In this document: positions 57,536-59,872 of the stretch, one piece after another
How positions within the stretch are numbered: position 1 is the stretch's first letter
How the letters are laid out: each line of letters begins with the position of its first letter
Source of the DNA: a virus
IMG/VR virus record: IMGVR_UViG_3300024231_000697
Coordinates: 1-59,872 of that record
Strand: one strand, 5' to 3'
DNA: 59,872 nucleotides
Translations under genes and position numbers: made by a program
Notes under the pieces: generated by a model
Database searches by the model: none
What the model was told of the DNA's origin: nothing
The model's input: the letters and a program-made list of their open reading frames with translations, nothing else

Positions 57536-58801
57536 TTATTTGTCCTCTTTATATGGGGCAAGCTCTGGTACTGCCGCAAATGTATCTGTCTTACGAAGCC
57601 TATCTAAGTCTCGTGTATATTGTAGGAAATGTTTCCAACGCTTTTTTTGTTCTACTGGATCTACTTCTCTTTTTAATCCATTTCTAATATCAGCAACACC
57701 TGTTTGGTATTCAAACATATCTACGTGATGGCTATCTAATGGCCAAATAGTTGATGTTGGAATATTTTCCATTTTCTTTAATGCTTGTTGTTTTAACTCT
57801 AGTGGAAGGTTTGCAATATTTAAATATGCTGGACTTACAACAACATTTGTCATTGCAATACTAGCACGTTTTCTATGGTGCTTGGCAAACCAGTCCCATA
57901 TTTTATCTAGTTCAAAAACATTAGTAGACATTACTGTCACTGCAAAAACAACCTCAACATTATCCATTTCATAAAACTGGTCAATGTTCTTGTTAAGGTC
58001 TTCCCATGTGTATTTACCACCGCGAATAATACTGTAAAGTTCATCTACTGCTTCAATACTAATCAATAGTTCTACGTGTTTAAATTCTGCAAATATATCT
58101 TTAAACTTTTGTTCAACTACGGTAGCATTTGTACTAATATCTAAACTAACATTGGCAGCTAGTCCTGCATCTACAAACCATTTAAGTACACTATAGCAAT
58201 GTTCGTCATACAATGGTTCACCGCCACGCAATGCAACTACTTCTAAATTTCTAAAATACTCTGGGTTGGCAAATAAATTATCCATAAAGGTTAAATCATC
58301 TACGCCATTATAGCCTGTTTGTGTTTCTGTCCAATATTCAGGATTTTCCTTATTAAGTGCTTTGCCGTCTTTTTTCCAACTTGTACTAACAAACGGATTG
58401 CAATGTATACATGCTAGGTTACATTTGTTGCTTAGTGTAAAATCCAAGTAACGAATATCTGGTTCCATGTCTGCACTATGCCATTCACTTTCAACACGCA
58501 ATTCATAATCCATTTTGTCCCAAAAGAACATACGTCTGCTACGTCCACTTTTTTCTTTTTTAGCACAATTCATACATGCTGGTGGAATAATTCTATTACG
58601 ATGATCTTCTCTTAGTTTTTTAAATGCATCACCATGCCAAATTTCAGCAAGGGTTTGATCATTAATATTTCCAAGCCTATCCTTATAAATGATGTCTGGT
58701 ACAACAGTGCCTCCCCATTTAATAGTGAGTGCATGCCAAGGTGCCATACAAGTTGGATACTTTTTATCATCTAAAAATCTATTTCTATATTCTTTTTTCA
58801 T
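57536..58801 (-). CDS. Radical SAM enzyme with altered N-terminal cluster domain (rSAM 12)
   Basis: 421 residues. Core C127-x3-C131-x2-C134 (SNKCNLACIHC) and a LRGGEPLYD motif. The auxiliary domain keeps C18 and C76-x2-C79 but has VVPDII where relatives have a CC pair, so the auxiliary cluster may be incomplete or use another ligand. Four-base overlap with rSAM 13 makes a third twitch-first plus SPASM-last pair. Confidence 0.88.
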   Translation of the reverse strand: MKKEYRNRFLDDKKYPTCMAPWHALTIKWGGTVVPDIIYKDRLGNINDQTLAEIWHGDAFKKLREDHRNRIIPPACMNCAKKEKSGRSRRMFFWDKMDYELRVESEWHSADMEPDIRYLDFTLSNKCNLACIHCNPFVSTSWKKDGKALNKENPEYWTETQTGYNGVDDLTFMDNLFANPEYFRNLEVVALRGGEPLYDEHCYSVLKWFVDAGLAANVSLDISTNATVVEQKFKDIFAEFKHVELLISIEAVDELYSIIRGGKYTWEDLNKNIDQFYEMDNVEVVFAVTVMSTNVFELDKIWDWFAKHHRKRASIAMTNVVVSPAYLNIANLPLELKQQALKKMENIPTSTIWPLDSHHVDMFEYQTGVADIRNGLKREVDPVEQKKRWKHFLQYTRDLDRLRKTDTFAAVPELAPYKEDK

Positions 58802-59844
58802 TTACAAATTCCACATATATCTCTACACTGTTTCCAGCTCGCATTTTTTACTGCTCTCTTTAGGTCAGTAGTAAACCATTCATTATTTAATACTTCAGAT
58901 AAACTATATTTTTTCAAATCATTTTCTTCTCTTGCTTCAAAAAAGCTATCATCAACCATTAAATTTAAGTCATGGTTTTCAATTGGTACACCATATAAAC
59001 TAAGATGACAACAAGGCCAAACTGTTCCCCAAGGATCAATTTGTATTTTTCTATCACTATACCAAGGACACTTATGATCCTTTTGATTGTCCATAATTTC
59101 GTCAGTGGTTTCCAAGAAAACATTTCTATCACGTAAGTCACTTATTGGTCTGTCTTCTCTATCGTTCCAGTTTACTTGATACTCGTCAATATCATAATGT
59201 CCACTAATTTCATAATTTCCATCTACTGTAACAATATTCATATGGTCACCATGACTATGTCTTAATGCAAATTGCACACACCCATTCTCATATGCCAGAT
59301 TTTCAACTTCTTTTATCTGATGCTTGTTGTGTTCAAACAATGTCATAGTATAACATGCTCTGCCGCCGCCTGCAATAAAAGCTTTACTATTTCTAATAAT
59401 TTTTTCCCATTCAGTCTTGCGCCTGTATAGAGAGTGTGTATCGCTCATTCCATCAACTGCAAACTTAACTGCATGATTGGTAAACTTTCTGCATATCTTG
59501 CCTAATGAATTCCAAAACTTTTCAGTTCTCATTGCTCCATTAGTGTGTATATACAAAGCAGTTTCAGGATGATAAGCACAATATATTTCTAGCATTTCCA
59601 CCATTTTTGGGTGCATCATTGGATCACCCCAATTACCATTTAAGCTAAGTTCAACAATATACCATCCTCTGGTATCCTCACTACATAATCGTGTCCATAC
59701 CTCCATGTCAAAATGTTCGAGAACCAGTTCTTGTTTAACCTCGTCACCATCTACATTTCTCACACAGGCACCACATCTAGCATTACAATAACTAGTTAAG
59801 TCAACTTGCAAATTATTAACAACTCTAGCCCAATCCATATTCAT
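58798..59844 (-). CDS. Radical SAM enzyme with C-terminal SPASM-like domain (rSAM 13)
   Basis: 348 residues. Core C20-x3-C24-x2-C27 (TSYCNARCGAC) at the N-terminus, NGNWGDPMMHP, and a C-terminal cluster region (KCPWYSDRK; VWPCCHL; CRDICGICK). Same type as rSAM 2 and the split rSAM 4, with which it shares the IHTNGAMRTEKFW-type turn. SD GAGGA precedes the ATG at 59844 (a second ATG is two codons later). It is the first gene of the minus-strand block in this window. Confidence 0.88.
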   Translation of the reverse strand: MNMDWARVVNNLQVDLTSYCNARCGACVRNVDGDEVKQELVLEHFDMEVWTRLCSEDTRGWYIVELSLNGNWGDPMMHPKMVEMLEIYCAYHPETALYIHTNGAMRTEKFWNSLGKICRKFTNHAVKFAVDGMSDTHSLYRRKTEWEKIIRNSKAFIAGGGRACYTMTLFEHNKHQIKEVENLAYENGCVQFALRHSHGDHMNIVTVDGNYEISGHYDIDEYQVNWNDREDRPISDLRDRNVFLETTDEIMDNQKDHKCPWYSDRKIQIDPWGTVWPCCHLSLYGVPIENHDLNLMVDDSFFEAREENDLKKYSLSEVLNNEWFTTDLKRAVKNASWKQCRDICGICK

Positions 59845-59872
59845 TATATTAATCCTCGACTACTGATTTTAT

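Noticed and set aside
1-59872. tRNA genes, CRISPR arrays, insertion sequences, integrase or attachment sites
   Set aside because: No cloverleaf with a T-loop, no regularly spaced repeats, no transposase or integrase motif and no flanking direct repeats were seen.

Overview
The window looks like part of the genome of a large, AT-rich, T4-superfamily tailed phage (myovirus type), probably marine. The T4 signature rests on a full-length family-B DNA polymerase of gp43 type, a gp44-type clamp-loader ATPase, a DsbA-like small DNA-binding protein, octamers matching the T4 late promoter (TATAAATA/CATAAATA), and repeated early promoter plus stem-loop cassettes like the PeSLs described in T4-type phages. 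Genes are packed with ATGA, TAATG or 8-nt overlaps. No tRNA gene or CRISPR array was seen, and no gene-free stretch exceeds about 220 bases. The host cannot be named; strong TTGACA/TATAAT promoters fit a bacterium with ordinary sigma70.

Layout, plus strand. 1-7145: a 5'-truncated zinc-ribbon protein, two paralogous QueC-like PP-loop ATPases, a GH19 endolysin, a late gene of unknown role, small membrane proteins and DsbA-like. 7142-9820: DNA polymerase. 9821-14062: small early genes of mostly unknown function, cut into mini-operons by terminator/promoter cassettes. 14062-20535: SleB-like cell-wall hydrolase, SGNH-like protein, QueD-like protein, a UDP-sugar dehydrogenase/SGNH fusion, and an iron and Fe-S block (SufT-like DUF59 protein, 7Fe ferredoxin, FTR1-like permease, ABM-domain protein). 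20541-27693: three radical SAM enzymes, APRT, an A-type Fe-S carrier, MazG-like, a PolIII-like fragment, GroES-like and ClpP-like proteins. 27762-32993: PRPP synthetase, clamp loader, and an ExbB/ExbD-like pair. 33101-36841: further small early genes. 36846-41571: metallophosphoesterase, phosphomannomutase-like HAD, DHFR, thymidylate synthase, methyltransferase, HtrA-like protease. 41614-44440: a nitroreductase-like protein, a split radical SAM gene and another radical SAM gene.

Minus strand, 59844 down to 44437: 15 tightly packed genes transcribed towards the plus-strand block, meeting it at an all-frame stop repeat. They include nine radical SAM enzymes, a PLP aminotransferase, a 2OG-Fe(II) Asp/Asn-hydroxylase-like protein, a pair of about 480-residue unknown paralogues and a second nitroreductase-like protein.

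The outstanding feature is 13 radical SAM enzymes (12 intact, one split) in under 40 kb. Most carry an N-terminal Cys-rich auxiliary-cluster domain. They share the window with genes that could supply iron, electrons and Fe-S clusters. My inference is that this is a phage-encoded biosynthetic or modification pathway (peptide, glycan, cofactor or nucleotide) with its own Fe-S support; its product is not visible in the sequence.
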